DNA of 64,000 nucleotides, from assembly GCF_958298935.1 (NCBI RefSeq), contig NC_084934.1:870501-934500 (forward strand). Direction: 5' to 3'. Positions within the stretch are counted from its first letter, which is position 1; each line of letters begins with the position of its first letter. The DNA is from Phragmites australis. Taxonomy: Eukaryota; Streptophyta; Magnoliopsida; Poales; Poaceae. The position numbers and the translations under genes were made by a program. Of this stretch, positions 1-11,600 are shown in pieces. The notes beneath the pieces are model-generated. The model ran no database searches. It was not told where the DNA came from and worked only from the letters and a program-made list of their open reading frames with translations.

Positions 1-829
1 TCCTCATCATTTTCTACTTGAATAGTAGAGGGCGTGCCTGTACCCCTTAGGTTCACTGATCTTTGTCGTCTTATACGCGAACCAGACATCACACCCCCGT
101 CGAAGAGCAAATACATCACCAAGAAGTTTGGAATTTCTTTGTTGATCAACTTTGCGTCTTTCGGGAGCGCCTAACGCAAAAGAGGAGCGTTCGAATCAGT
201 GGGAATAAGATAAGTAGGGTGATCAAATAGAAAAATGGCGAACTTGAATACAAGATTAATTCCCGTTAGGCAACATCGCTATCCTTCTTTGCCCCCTAGA
301 GAAACCTAGCATAGAAGGATGATAGGCTAGTTCGCACACCCTGAGGTACCTTTGATGTTGCTCGGGCAATAGGGCACTAAGGTCATCGGTGATTACATGT
401 TAGAGTGGAGCGGTTAACGTAGAACAGAAGGGTCTTGCATGCAATTTAAACATGACTTGGATTAGGTTGTTCTCTTTTATGGGATCATCCTTCCCTCCAC
501 GCACAATCTGCAATGAGGCATTAAGTACTATATCGATCATTGTAGGTGTCCTTGGAAAGCCTAAACTAGAAGATCCGACCATAGATTTATTGATCCTTGA
601 CTGCAATATTTTTGCTATGCATAAAAGCATGAATCCTTGATTATTTAACAAATATTAAACTAGTATTAAATATCATAATTAATATGTAATAATGCTCAAG
701 AAATAATTAATAAATAAAGTTATGTGCCATAACTATTTGATAAATATTAAATAAATTAAAAGTAATTACATTAACAATACAGTGAATAACATAATAGGGA
801 TGACTACTACATTAAAATAAATAGTACAT
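1..829. other. Unassigned flank, AT-rich on its right side
   Basis: No gene is supported here. A minus-strand open frame of 83 codons (400-651) resembles nothing I recognise. From about 640 to 830 the sequence is strongly AT-rich with many TAAATA-type runs. It lies immediately downstream of the plant-mobile-domain pseudogene and may be its 3' flank or part of the same decayed transposon. Confidence 0.4.
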
Positions 830-2077
830 ATGTAATGAATAAGTACAAGTGCACCGAACAACTACACTGGCTACTCAACGACGATGACCCCACATGCAAT
901 CCTCAGGAGTCTAAGCGTCTTACAGTTGTGTGGCCCTCATCCCAGTGGCCCTGTGCTGGCCCCTGCCTCGTTTGCCCTTACTCGTCATCATCATCGGCCT
1001 CCCATGTGGGACCCCCACCAGACATGTATCTAGACTTGCTAACTCAACCCTACGTGTACCATGATGAAGGATTCTCATGTGGAAGTGTGATCCCCCTAGA
1101 ACGTGCTTTGATGGAGTCTGGTGTGCCGAAGGCTCGCCTTGCTGGTACCACTTTGAACCCCCAAGTGCATGGAGGTATTGGGGGTATTGTTCGTTGAAAA
1201 GATCGGTGAAGCTTGCGGCCTGTATTGTAGCAGCTCAATCAAAATCATGCATGTTGCTCTAGTTAGATGTCTGCTACGTACAGTCAACAACATCCTCATG
1301 ATGAGTTGATGCTGCAGGCGGAGGTGTCAACGTAGTCTGAGGAGGCTGTGTCCACTGTGGGGCATGTGAACCCAATGTACACTGCTCGGGCTCATGAGCA
1401 TCCGTGCACTCATTGTCCTCATCATCGGAATGTGACACATGATGCTCTAAAGCCGGGCGTGCCTCTCGTGAGTGTGCTTGAATGGGTTCATCACGAGCAC
1501 TAGACGAGCGCTGTTGTGGGAGACACGAGACGATTCCATAGCTAGTATGTCATACCCCCTCCAACGCGGGGCACAACAACCTAGACCAGTATAGCGGATA
1601 GGAAGTGGGACCCTCTTGTCGTCATGTAGTCCCGGAGAGGGTTTCGATCTCTCTGCGTTGATGACCTGCATGCTTCCCCACAAGCTTGCTCCGCTTGCGT
1701 ATACATCTCGTACGCCTCTTCGATCTGTATAAGATGAGGTCCATGTCAGTAATGCAGAGGTTTAATGAAACAAATTGTTATAAGTACCGCATCACCTGCC
1801 ACAACATGAAGAAGGCAAGCACAATCCTCAAGGAAGGGCCTGGGCTGGCTCTACAAATTCATTGAGTAAGGTGGCACGCGTGCATGGATGGTACCACGAA
1901 AGGTACTCTCAGTACATGGTGTCATTGTATTATACAACAAGAAAGATGGCATCCACCGCAGCTAACTATGTCTACCTCTGTATGTGCTCGGCATTCACAG
2001 ATGCACAGTCCTGCATGCCTCTGCCCCTTGTGCACTCCTCTTGTACGTGACATAAGTTGTTATAATTTGTTAATATG

Positions 2078-5000
2078 TGTCACGTCCTAAATTCCATAAT
2101 CACATAATTAAGCATAATTATGCTTCTTAAGCATTATATTTAATTTTGTGTAATTCATTTTGTGACACTAATGCAATTCGTTTGAAATCATTTGGATGAG
2201 AGAGAGAAATCCAGGAGAGAAAAGAATAAAATTCGCAGTTAAAACGGACTCTTTCTCTACCACGTGGGCTCCACCGGAGTGGGCCAACCACCCCACTCTC
2301 TTTCCCTCTAGAGTGGCAGCTCACTCTCTCTCCTCCTCACTCTCCCACCCGAGCACCCATCGTGCTCCCCTCCCCTCTCACTCTCCCTCTCACTCCCTCT
2401 CTCTTTTCTTCCAAAATCCAAGCTCAAGAGAGGGATTTGACGTGAGTATGTGGTACCATTACGATCACAAGCTCATGAGCTATCCATTCCCCCAATTTAT
2501 TTTCGTTTTCTCGGAGGATTTGAACCGGATTTGGTGTCTTTTGGTGTTAGGGTTGAAATGTGAAGAACACCGAATTTCTTCATCTCCCGAGCGTTTCCCT
2601 CTATTTCCTCCTTCAATCGACGGTCCACAACCTCGGCAAAGGCCATTGGGTGAGTCCCCTAAACTCCCATGGCAAGAATCCGCCTTTTGGATGGTTGAAT
2701 TTTGCATTTTGAGCTAGGATTGTGAAGTTCATGAGTTCTTGATGAATTAGAAGTAATAGCCGAGTTTTTTTAGATTTCGGCATATGCATGTTGTCCTATG
2801 CGGTAGAGGAAGTTAATGTGATGCTCTAGGTCCAAGTCCCCACTCCAAATGTCGCCGGAATCATCGCCGGTGAGCTCCCCAAGTGCCCCCGGCGACTCTC
2901 AGCGGTCTGACCGCCACCCCCAGGATGGTCAGACCGCCAGGGGCCAAAACTCTCTGTACGGGGGCGGTCTGACCACGTTTCCGATGGTCTAACCGTGAGT
3001 CTCGGTGGTCTAACCGCTAGATACCTTCGGTATGACCGCGGTGTACCCAGACAACACAGTTACTGCTTGCTGAAATTTGTAAAATTCATAATAAATTCTC
3101 TGTAGCTTCAAAAATTATGAAACAATTTTTTTTGGTTTTATAATAACCTACTTTACCTATTAAAAATATCCCCATCCATGAAATGATGAATTAAATTTCA
3201 GAGATTAATTAATTAGGTTAAAGCTTCATTAATTCACCGTTAATTCATCGTAAGTCCAAAATTGATGAATCCAGTTTTGATAGTTTCATTATGACTTGTT
3301 CTATCTAGGAAAAATGTTTTTATCCATTTTATGCATATTGAGGCATATATTTGCACTTTATTCATACTCATTGCATTGCACGCGTTATGTTTCATAGAGC
3401 ACGCCGATCTGTCAATCCCGGAGACCGAGGTCGATCCCGACGTGCCGCACCTTTGTGAACTAGTGCATCAAGGCAAGTAACCTATTATGTTTGCATATTG
3501 CACCCGTGTAATCGAATTGAATGAAGTCTAAAATTGATAAATTATGCTTGTGTATGTTTGCATATTTAGTGAGTCATTGTCGGGTATAAAATGGGTAGAT
3601 CCTATGTTGAATTGCATATCCTCTACCTTGAGATGTTGTTTATCCATACCCTTTTCACCTTGAATATGTTGTTGTCGAGATTACAACTTAATCGAAATGC
3701 TTAGCAATGCATAGGTCCTTCGGTAGAAGTCGAGCGGTGAATGGTTTCATCGTTCGCGAGCATAGGCGTTATTTACTTTTGTTATGATCACAATGTTGGA
3801 TATGGGTTGAGGTTGGTTGGTCGAGTGGTAAGTATGAGACGAAATGTGGGCGGTGTTAGGGGTGTCGTCTGCCTCGGTGGAAAGTCCAGGTGGCAGGTCG
3901 GGAGAGGAAACCCGATGACCATAGACCGCTTGCATCGTTTAAGGCCGATCGTCGGGGTTGTTGGTTTTAGCACTTACCTTACTCACCACATGCCGATCTA
4001 ATGGTAAGGCGAGCCGAATACCTTCGTAGTTGTGGCTTTGTGGGCGTGAACATCGACGGTGTGAGCGAGCGGGCTTGTAAGCGGTACTAGTTTGCTACGG
4101 GAGTAGTTCTAGTATCGCCATGCCGAGCAATGCATACCCCATACGATTGGGGCTGGTTGGGAAAGGTTGTCACGGGTACCCCCTTGTGTGCACTTTAGCG
4201 GGTGGCACAAGCCGTATGATCCTCGTGTCATGTGGGTCCAGTAGTATCCCCCTGCAGGGTGTATAAACATTTCGAAATACCACGCTCTCGGTCATGAGCA
4301 TGCTATTATTTCATCTGCACCCGGTCGTAGAGTTCTCGTTTGTGGGTGATGGTTCGGATATGTGATTGATGGTTCAGTTATTATGGTGATGGATGAGTTG
4401 GTTCTTAGTTACATATATGCTCATGTTGGTTCTAGTTTTATGTTTATGTTGGTTACAGTTACCTTTATGTTCAGTTGGCCTATGCAAGGTAGAATTATGT
4501 TGTTGGTTAAGTTAGTTGCTCACACATAGATATCTAGATTGCTTACTGCTTGTGTTTAACATAACCATGTGGCTTTATCTTTGCTAATGGCTCAATGCAT
4601 AATCCTTGGAGTCGAGCTATGTTTTTGTGCTCTATATGGTTTAAGTCTTGCGAGTACCCTTTGTACTCATGCCTGCGTTTCAAGTGCTGCTGGTGAGGAA
4701 GAGGCGGTGTTTGGCTACTTTGTGCCTGCCGATCAGGGTGGCGGGCAGGAGTAGCACATTCTACTCCGAACGCAGTGTTTTGGTATGGAGCCTAAGGGCA
4801 TGTGGCTCCATATCCTTTTGTTGTATAGTTTTCTTCCGCTGCGTAGTTGTTGTTTCCTTTTAGTGTAAATTGTGGAAACAACTGCATGTTTAAAGACTTG
4901 TAATATAAATGTTTAATTACCTCTTTATTAAACTGTGTTGTGATGTATATGTTGGAAGGCATGTGTTCCGATCCTTGGGCACAAAACATGTACCGGGACT

Positions 5001-5094
5001 GCCAAGATGATATTCTGGTTAATCGTTGAAGTCGTGATTATGTAAATGATCGACTTGGTGATTAACTAGAATATTATTTGGATGGGTCCTCACA
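2078..5094. mobile_element. Solo LTR, 3.0 kb, with perfect 5-bp target duplication ATATG
   Basis: The block starts TGTCACGTCC and ends GGGTCCTCACA, so it has canonical TG...CA ends. It is flanked on both sides by ATATG (2073-2077 and 5095-5099). It holds no gag or pol reading frame, so it is a solo LTR left after LTR-LTR recombination. Removing it rejoins the PMD pseudogene. LTRs near 3 kb are typical of grass chromovirus (Tekay/Del-like) gypsy families, but that assignment is inference. Positions 2890-3050 carry about six copies of a GGTCTGACCG-like motif. Confidence 0.88.
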
Positions 5095-5752
5095 ATATGG
5101 ATCACCTAAGGTACTAATGCTACATACAATAACATACTTACTCATGCGCCCGTCTAGAGTCTCGTGGGGGAGGTAGTGGCACCACCTATCAGTACCCGAA
5201 CTATCTTTGTACACGCTCAGAAGAATATACTTTCATATTGTTCATGTATAACAAGAAGCGTATGGTCATCCATAAGTCTGAGTCACGTCAACAAGAGGAT
5301 ATGATGAGCCCTCCATTCGCAATTTCGGCCACTCATGCCATACGCCATAGATCTCACTCCACGAGATAGGCATTAAGGACGTCCAGATCACTAATCACCC
5401 GGGAGTAGCTACCATGGCCTTGCTGTTGGACCAATTTCAGCCTAGCATGGATCCACTGATACTCTATCATAGGCTTCATGACATCTGCAATGTCATCGGA
5501 GATGAGGACTAGATAGTAGCTCTTAAGCACCTGAGGCCGACAAACTGAGAGGTACTCCCAACTCCATAGCTGTAAGAGGTGTAGGCAGCCTGTAACAGAT
5601 TCCTTATTCTCTAACCACTGAGTTACAGTACACAATCCTCTGTAGGTTGCAGTCAGCATAACAGATCCCTAAGTGTAAGATGTCGGCTTATAAGGATGTG
5701 ACACGAGCTGACTCGCTAACCATACAATATGGGGGACGACATAATCACTTGC

Positions 5753-7037
5753 TGTCGGTGGGTGAACACCGCAAGCGGGGATCCTGAGGGACCCCCTTTG
5801 AGATTCGACCGGGGGGCTGATTCTGGATCTACCTCGTACGTGGATTTAATGCGAATATGTGAGATCTAGGCGGGAAGGATGATCGTCGGCTAGTGAGAGT
5901 AAATACTCAAGAGATTTTAGACAGGTTCGGGCCGCACAGAGCGTAATACCCTACTCCTGTGGGTATGCTATTAATGCTCTTGGAATGCCTTTCTCTAGAT
6001 CTCTGTGTTACAAGGTTTTTTTGTCTAAGTCCTGAGCTCCGGTCTTGCTCCTTGCTTCCGGCTTGACTTCTCGGAAATCTTCTCAGACTTGTTCCCCCTC
6101 CTCTCTACAAATTGCACCCCCCTTTTCTCCTGTTGGGGGAGGCTTGGCGTGCCCAGAAACGGGGGCACGAGTTCCCATGAGCCATAAATGGAAAGCAACC
6201 ATCATGGGGCTGCAGTTTGATGTTACAGGGGGTTGAAAATGCGCCTTCGACCGGTCATGTCGCCCATTACGCCCAACTTTAGCAGGTGCAGGGGGGCCCA
6301 TCGGGCAGCCGCCGAACTGCCCCGCATGCCCTCTCGATCAGAGCAGGTCTGACACAGTAGGGGACAAGCGATATGCCTCGAGCCCAGCGATGATATCTCC
6401 AAACCGTTTCCTTTATGGGTCCCGCAGGGTGACGTGCAATGGGACCCATCGTATTAAATGTCCCCACGCCTTCCTGCCAGAAGGTGGCAGGGACTGACGT
6501 ACTCAGTACGATAAGCGTGGGGGGAGTGGTTAGAAGTGACAGGCCACGCTCTCTCTTAAATACAACATCGGGTCTCTCACCAATTGATATCTCACCGTTG
6601 AGCCCTTGTGGGGTCCACCAGCAAGGGGCTTCTCAGGTCCTCGGAGAACTCTGGGTGCTCGGGGACCACTGTTCATATCCCCAAGCGCCTTCTCCCGGAT
6701 ATGTCTCTTCTCGGTCCTTGGGGAACTCCTGGTACTCGGGGACCACTGTTCATGGCCCCGAGCACCCCTCCCAGAACTAGCTCTTTTCAGGTCCTTAGGG
6801 GACTACGGGTACTTGGGGACCACTGTTCATAGCTCCGAGCACCCTCCCGGAACTACCTCTTCTCGAGTCGTTGGGGAACTCTGGTACTCGGAGATCACTG
6901 TTCATGGTCCCGAGCACCCCTCCCGGAACTTGCTCTTCTCAGTCCTCAGGGAGATGGTCTCCGAGGGATGGTGCCACGTGGCATTCTGCGGTCCTAGCCT
7001 CGGGACTTGAGGACCCCTGGTTCTCATGTCACCGACA
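5753..7037. mobile_element. Solo LTR, 1.29 kb, inserted in the PMD pseudogene
   Basis: It begins TGTCGGTGGG and ends CATGTCACCGACA, giving matching 8-bp inverted termini (TGTCGGTG/CACCGACA). The flanks are CTTGC (5748-5752) and CCTGC (7038-7042), a 5-bp target duplication with one C/T difference. No coding sequence lies inside. The PMD frame continues on either side. It carries a 76-bp tandem repeat array at 6636-6940. Confidence 0.82.
6636..6940 (+). repeat. Four ~76-bp tandem repeats inside a solo LTR
   Basis: Units start at 6636, 6713, 6790 and 6866 (77, 77, 76 and 75 bp). Each has the order GGTCCT(C/T)GG, GGAACTC, CTCGGGGACCACTGTTCAT, CCCCGAGCACCC, CTCTTCTC, with scattered substitutions. 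Such arrays are common in the U3 part of LTRs, where they can act as enhancer-like repeats. Confidence 0.85.
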
Positions 7038-7316
7038 CCTGCCATGTTGTAGAACATGATATCTCCCATCAGGACATACATGTAAACCTCATAGTGCTGC
7101 ATAATTTGTAGCCTTGTCTGCATCCGGTGGACATGGACCGAACTATGACAGTCCTTGAATCCAGGACATGGAGATCCCAACATCCTTCATGTCATATTGC
7201 ACAACAAAGCTACAAGATGCAAAGTGTATGACGGTATTTTGCCGTGTATATTTGCGCATTTTCCCCGCATACATAAGTATAAAAAAAAGAAGAAAAAAAG
7301 ACAGGCGGGCCCTTTT

Positions 7317-8012
7317 CTTTAGTGTGGTTTGGAAGTCCTAACAGCATAATTATGGACAACAGGACTCAGTTCATCAGTAGCGCTTTTAGGGACTACTACG
7401 AAGAGATCGGAATCAAAATATGCTATGTGTTTGTGGCACACCCACAAAATAACGAGCAGGTTGAAAGGTAAAATAAGATGGTATTGCAAGGAGTCAAAAC
7501 CCGAGTCTTTGATCGGCTTTAGAGCTATTCATGACGTTGGATGGATGAACTCTCTATAGTACTCTGGTCGTTGCGAATGACCCCAGCAGTGCCATGGTCG
7601 AAACTCCATTCTTCCTAGTCTTTGGTGCTGAAGAATGCTCCACTCTAAGATCGCCCTCTAGTCTCCTCGAGTAACCATATACTCAGACAATGACCAGGCC
7701 ACTCGACGAGAGGATGGCATAAACCTAATTGAAGAGTTCCGCGATCACGCTCTAATTCAAGTAGCCCGATACCAATAGAGCCTTAGGCGCTACCATGACC
7801 ACAGAGTGTGGGAGCGAACCTTGGTCATAGGCGACCTCATCCTAAGAAAAATCCAAAATAAAACAGGTCCGAACAAGCTCTCCCTCAAGTGGGAAGGGCC
7901 CTACACAATGGTCGAAGTTACCTAACCCGGTGCAATCAAACTGGCCTTGGAAGAAGGTCGTGAATTGCAGAGTTCATAGAACATAAACCAGTTGCACAAG
8001 TTTTATGTGTAA
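7317..8012 (+). pseudogene. Integrase and pol C-terminus remnant of element A
   Basis: The frame reads SIIMDNRTQFISSAF, the integrase core strand around a catalytic Asp (usual form I.TDNGTQF.S..F). It then passes through HPQNNEQVER and stops, and ends in LSLKWEGPYT...NQLHKFYV followed by TAA at 8010-8012, the usual gypsy pol terminus. Several in-frame stops and frameshifts make it non-functional. RT, RNase H and protease are absent to the left. Confidence 0.82.
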
Positions 8013-8689
8013 GGCTACTCGAGCACAAGACCATTTTTTTCTCTGTTTTGAAGGACCACCCGAACAAGAACGGACTACCCCCCGACTTGTAAGTTTTTTA
8101 GATTCAAAGACCAGACACTCTGTTTTGAAGGTTCTCTCGAACAAGAACGGTCTCCTGTAGGCTTGTAAGTTTTTTCAATTTGGAGGTTAGACCACTTGGT
8201 CGGTAGCTTTTCTACTGACCAGACGGTCGGGGGGCTAGAAAAGTTTAGGATTCCGTTTATGCTGCTAATTTTTTGGCTAGTTCGCTCATATGGTGAGTAC
8301 CAATTGGATTAGGAGGGAATGAAAACTATTGCTCACATAGTATCAGGGTTAGGAGTGGCTGGGGGATAACAACCATGAGGCCACAAGTCATAACTGGGGT
8401 GGAGCACTGGTCGCCACCGAAGGGCTTATCGTGCTAAGGTTGTCCTAGGTATCGTGAACCTAGCTAGCAAGTAGTAAGGAAAGCCTCGATTCCCTCTAGA
8501 GATAACGAGCAATCAGAGCCTACTCACCACATGAACACATGGAAGATTTATATAAATGCAGGTCCTCATATTAGAAAATGACCACCCGGGTAATGCCCGA
8601 GAGTTGGTTCCAATTATTTGTTTAGTGTCCCTAGGATCCAAAAATGCTTGCTAGCGGTTCGAACTGGACTACCCAAAGGAAGTATCGAG

Positions 8690-11600
8690 CTACGAAAAGA
8701 AATGTGTCCGTATAATCGTGGAGCTCCTATGTAGTCTTTCGGGCACTGACGAAGCCTTTAGAGATGACCAGAACAAGGTCGAGGTTAGGGAAGTGCTTGC
8801 TGACACAGGTAAGGGCAATGCAGGCGTTGTAGACTCTGACTTTGAAAATGTAGTTACCAACGGTCTCGTGAAGCCTCTGCTCAAGCTCACCAGCCTCCTC
8901 AGAGGCTGTCAAGAGCCAGTCGATATGACCAATCATGGTGTCCCAAAGAGTGGGGCGAACTTGAATGCCGACAGAACGAAGTAGCGAGTCGATGGGGGTG
9001 AATGTCCGACTAAGGCAATTGTTGAAATACACTCGCCGCTAGTTGTTTTCCCTCATCATCCACTCCATGTCCCTTTGCATTGCGAGATTTCCTCCTGACA
9101 AGCTGGTCGAAGAAACATGTCGCAAAACACATAGGAATCAGCTGGCTGGGTCTTACTCGACTAAACTAAGACTACACGTGACTTACCCTATGGTAGGGCT
9201 GGCGCACCTCAAAGATCTCTTTGCAAGTTCTCTCACTCGACCACAAAACTAAGTTCAAACTCAGCCACTATTTCCTGATTACGCTGGTGGAGGGAGTTGT
9301 CGATGAGAGAGGTCAAGGGCTCGGAGATTGCATACAGTCAATGCAGAGGCACTACAACCACAACAGTAACACAAGCCCATCAAAGAAATGAAAACTCCAT
9401 TCATGTATGATACAAGCCCAAGTTACAATATGGTATTTCCTCTTCGGTGGTCTCCACCTGAAAGAGTGACCCTACATGCTCCATTGCCCTTCGATACTCT
9501 GCTTGCAACCTCGCCTCAGCTTTAGGACCGACGGTCATGACCCCCTACTGGATGACCTCGAGGTTGAAATTGGGGTCATGACAGTGGTAGCACTAGAGAA
9601 TGTACCCCTCCTCGGCCTTCTCCACATCCTCCACTGCCCTCACCACCAGGAAGCCCGGGTGTAGCGAAAATAGCCCTATTAGGCCATAATTGTGATTTTA
9701 GTGATTAATGATAATATAGTCAATGGGACTAACATGTTTGTCAAGAATATATGTTAGTAGATCTCATGGATGTAATACACGAAGAAGCCACCGAAGCCAG
9801 AACAAAGTTTGATTGAATTAGAGAAGTCCCACGGAAAATAAGTACACCGGATAGTCCAGTGATACCAAAGGTATACACACTAGAGTAATTTTGTGTTCTG
9901 CACAGAATTAAATTGATCTCACCGGATGATCCAGTGATGGAAGAAAAAGCACACCGGAGCATTTTCCTGAAGGATGAAAAACTGAGATAAAATCAGTTTG
10001 TTCTCATGGGAAGGTTCGGTGCTCAAGAGTTTGCAGACATCGGGTGTTTTCACTCAGAAGAGGAAAGAAATGACTTCACCGGATATTGGTGATCTGTGTG
10101 CTCTACACATCAGAGTATTTAACAGAAGCTCTGCAACTGTTGAAGACTGAAGATCAATACAACAGAAGGTCTGGTGATGAAAAGACAGTGCGCATCAGAG
10201 TGTTTTCTAGAACTCACAGAAGATGAAGTAGTACACACATGAAGGTTCGGTGATCAGAAGATCAATACACCAGACAGTTGAATAGTGAAGAAGTTGGCTT
10301 GATCAGGCTCAATTATACACACTAGATAGTCTGATGGAGATGAAGTATACACCAGATAATCTGGTATTCAAAAGTGGTTCTAAGTGAGTTCTAATGGCTA
10401 GTTTCTGATATTATATACATCGAATGGTCCGGTGCTTATACTACTATTGTCACCAGAGCATCCAGAGTTCACAGTAAAGTTGAGGCGTTGGAGCAACGAC
10501 TAGTAGGTGAGTTTGAGGCTATAAATACCCACCCACTCGGCCATTTGAAGGTGTTGGAGTCTAGAGAAGTCCATATACATTTGAGAAGATATCCAAACCA
10601 CCAAAGTTCTTAAAGTGTTCATCTAATGCAATTTAGCACAATATTAGAGAGTGATTAGTGCTATTAGGCCTAGAAAAAAGTGTTGCTAGGTGTTGCAACC
10701 TAGATAGTGGATCAAAGAGTGATCCAGCCGTGTACTGAGATGTATGCCGAAGCCTTAGCGTCTTTGTGACTCGCCGGTAACTTGTTAACCCTCTGACTTG
10801 GTATGGAGCGATGACAGGAAGATTGTGCGGGGACACGGAGACCCTTGTCTTTATGACTAAAGCTCCAAAGTGAAGACAATGCACAAGTGACTAAAAGAGA
10901 GGTTAGTGGTGAGACCTCACCTTGGTGGCTTGATGGCTCATCGTGCTTGAGGCTTTGTCTTGGTGATTTGGCAGCTCAAGGGCCGTGACTGGAAGAGACT
11001 TGGCGACCAGGAGCATATCCTTTGTGTAGCTCTAATGTAGACTAGGGGTAGCTTATGTGCTACCGATACCACGAGATAAAAATCCATTATGCCGAGTTTG
11101 TCTCTCTACCTTATTTATGTTTTCGCATTTACATACTTATAATTTACCTTGCTAGAGTAGGTTGCAGTCCTCTTGAGCAGTAGAGTAGACACAATAGATA
11201 AACATAGAGCATATTTAGATAGAAATTGAGATAAATTTATCCTGTGAAGTTTTTAGAGCCATTAGTTTTTAAGTGTCATAATTCACCCCCTCTTAGGACG
11301 TCACCGTTCCTCAGACCGGGAGCTTGGTGAACTTCTCTGCCATGTCGCTGATGGCTTAGGTCTAGCCTTGCATAGTTTCCTCCTTTAGCTCGGTGGCACC
11401 TGGAATTTGCTGCCTCCCTCTTAGCGATAAGCTTGCTGATGGAGGCGAAGAGGTTGACTACCAGGGAGAGTAGGTTGAAGGCAGAAACGAGCTCCATGAT
11501 AAGCTTTACAAGCGCGGGGGTTACAGCCAATGCTTTCGGTGTTAGGGCCACAGCGGGCTCGAGGACTGGAGTATCCGACCGAGGTGCTGGAGGAGTTACG

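Larger units (their letters stand above)
830..7190 (-). pseudogene. Plant mobile domain (PMD) gene, transposon-derived, cut by two solo LTRs
   Basis: Three blocks read as one minus-strand PMD gene of the 'serine/threonine phosphatase 7 long form-like' type: about 7190-7043, 5752-5100 and 2077-830. The first block gives a frame with YVLMGDIMFYN, matching the usual A(Y)ILxLIGGxLFxD stretch. The second gives GSVMLTATYRGLCTVTQ, then LLQLWSWEYLSVCRPQVL, which is the diagnostic PMD signature (usual form WGSAVLAxTYRGL...LLQLWxWER..xGRP). The third is a low-complexity, Pro/Arg-rich tail. PMD proteins in plants occur inside Mutator-like and other transposons or as domesticated genes that affect silencing. 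Here the frame has several stops and is split by the LTRs at 5753-7037 and 2078-5094, so it is dead. I cannot see terminal repeats that would tell whether it was still inside a transposon. The 830 boundary is approximate. Confidence 0.72.

Noticed and set aside
2196..2717. 173-codon open frame
   Set aside because: It is inside the solo LTR 2078-5094, low complexity (Ser/His/Pro), with no domain.
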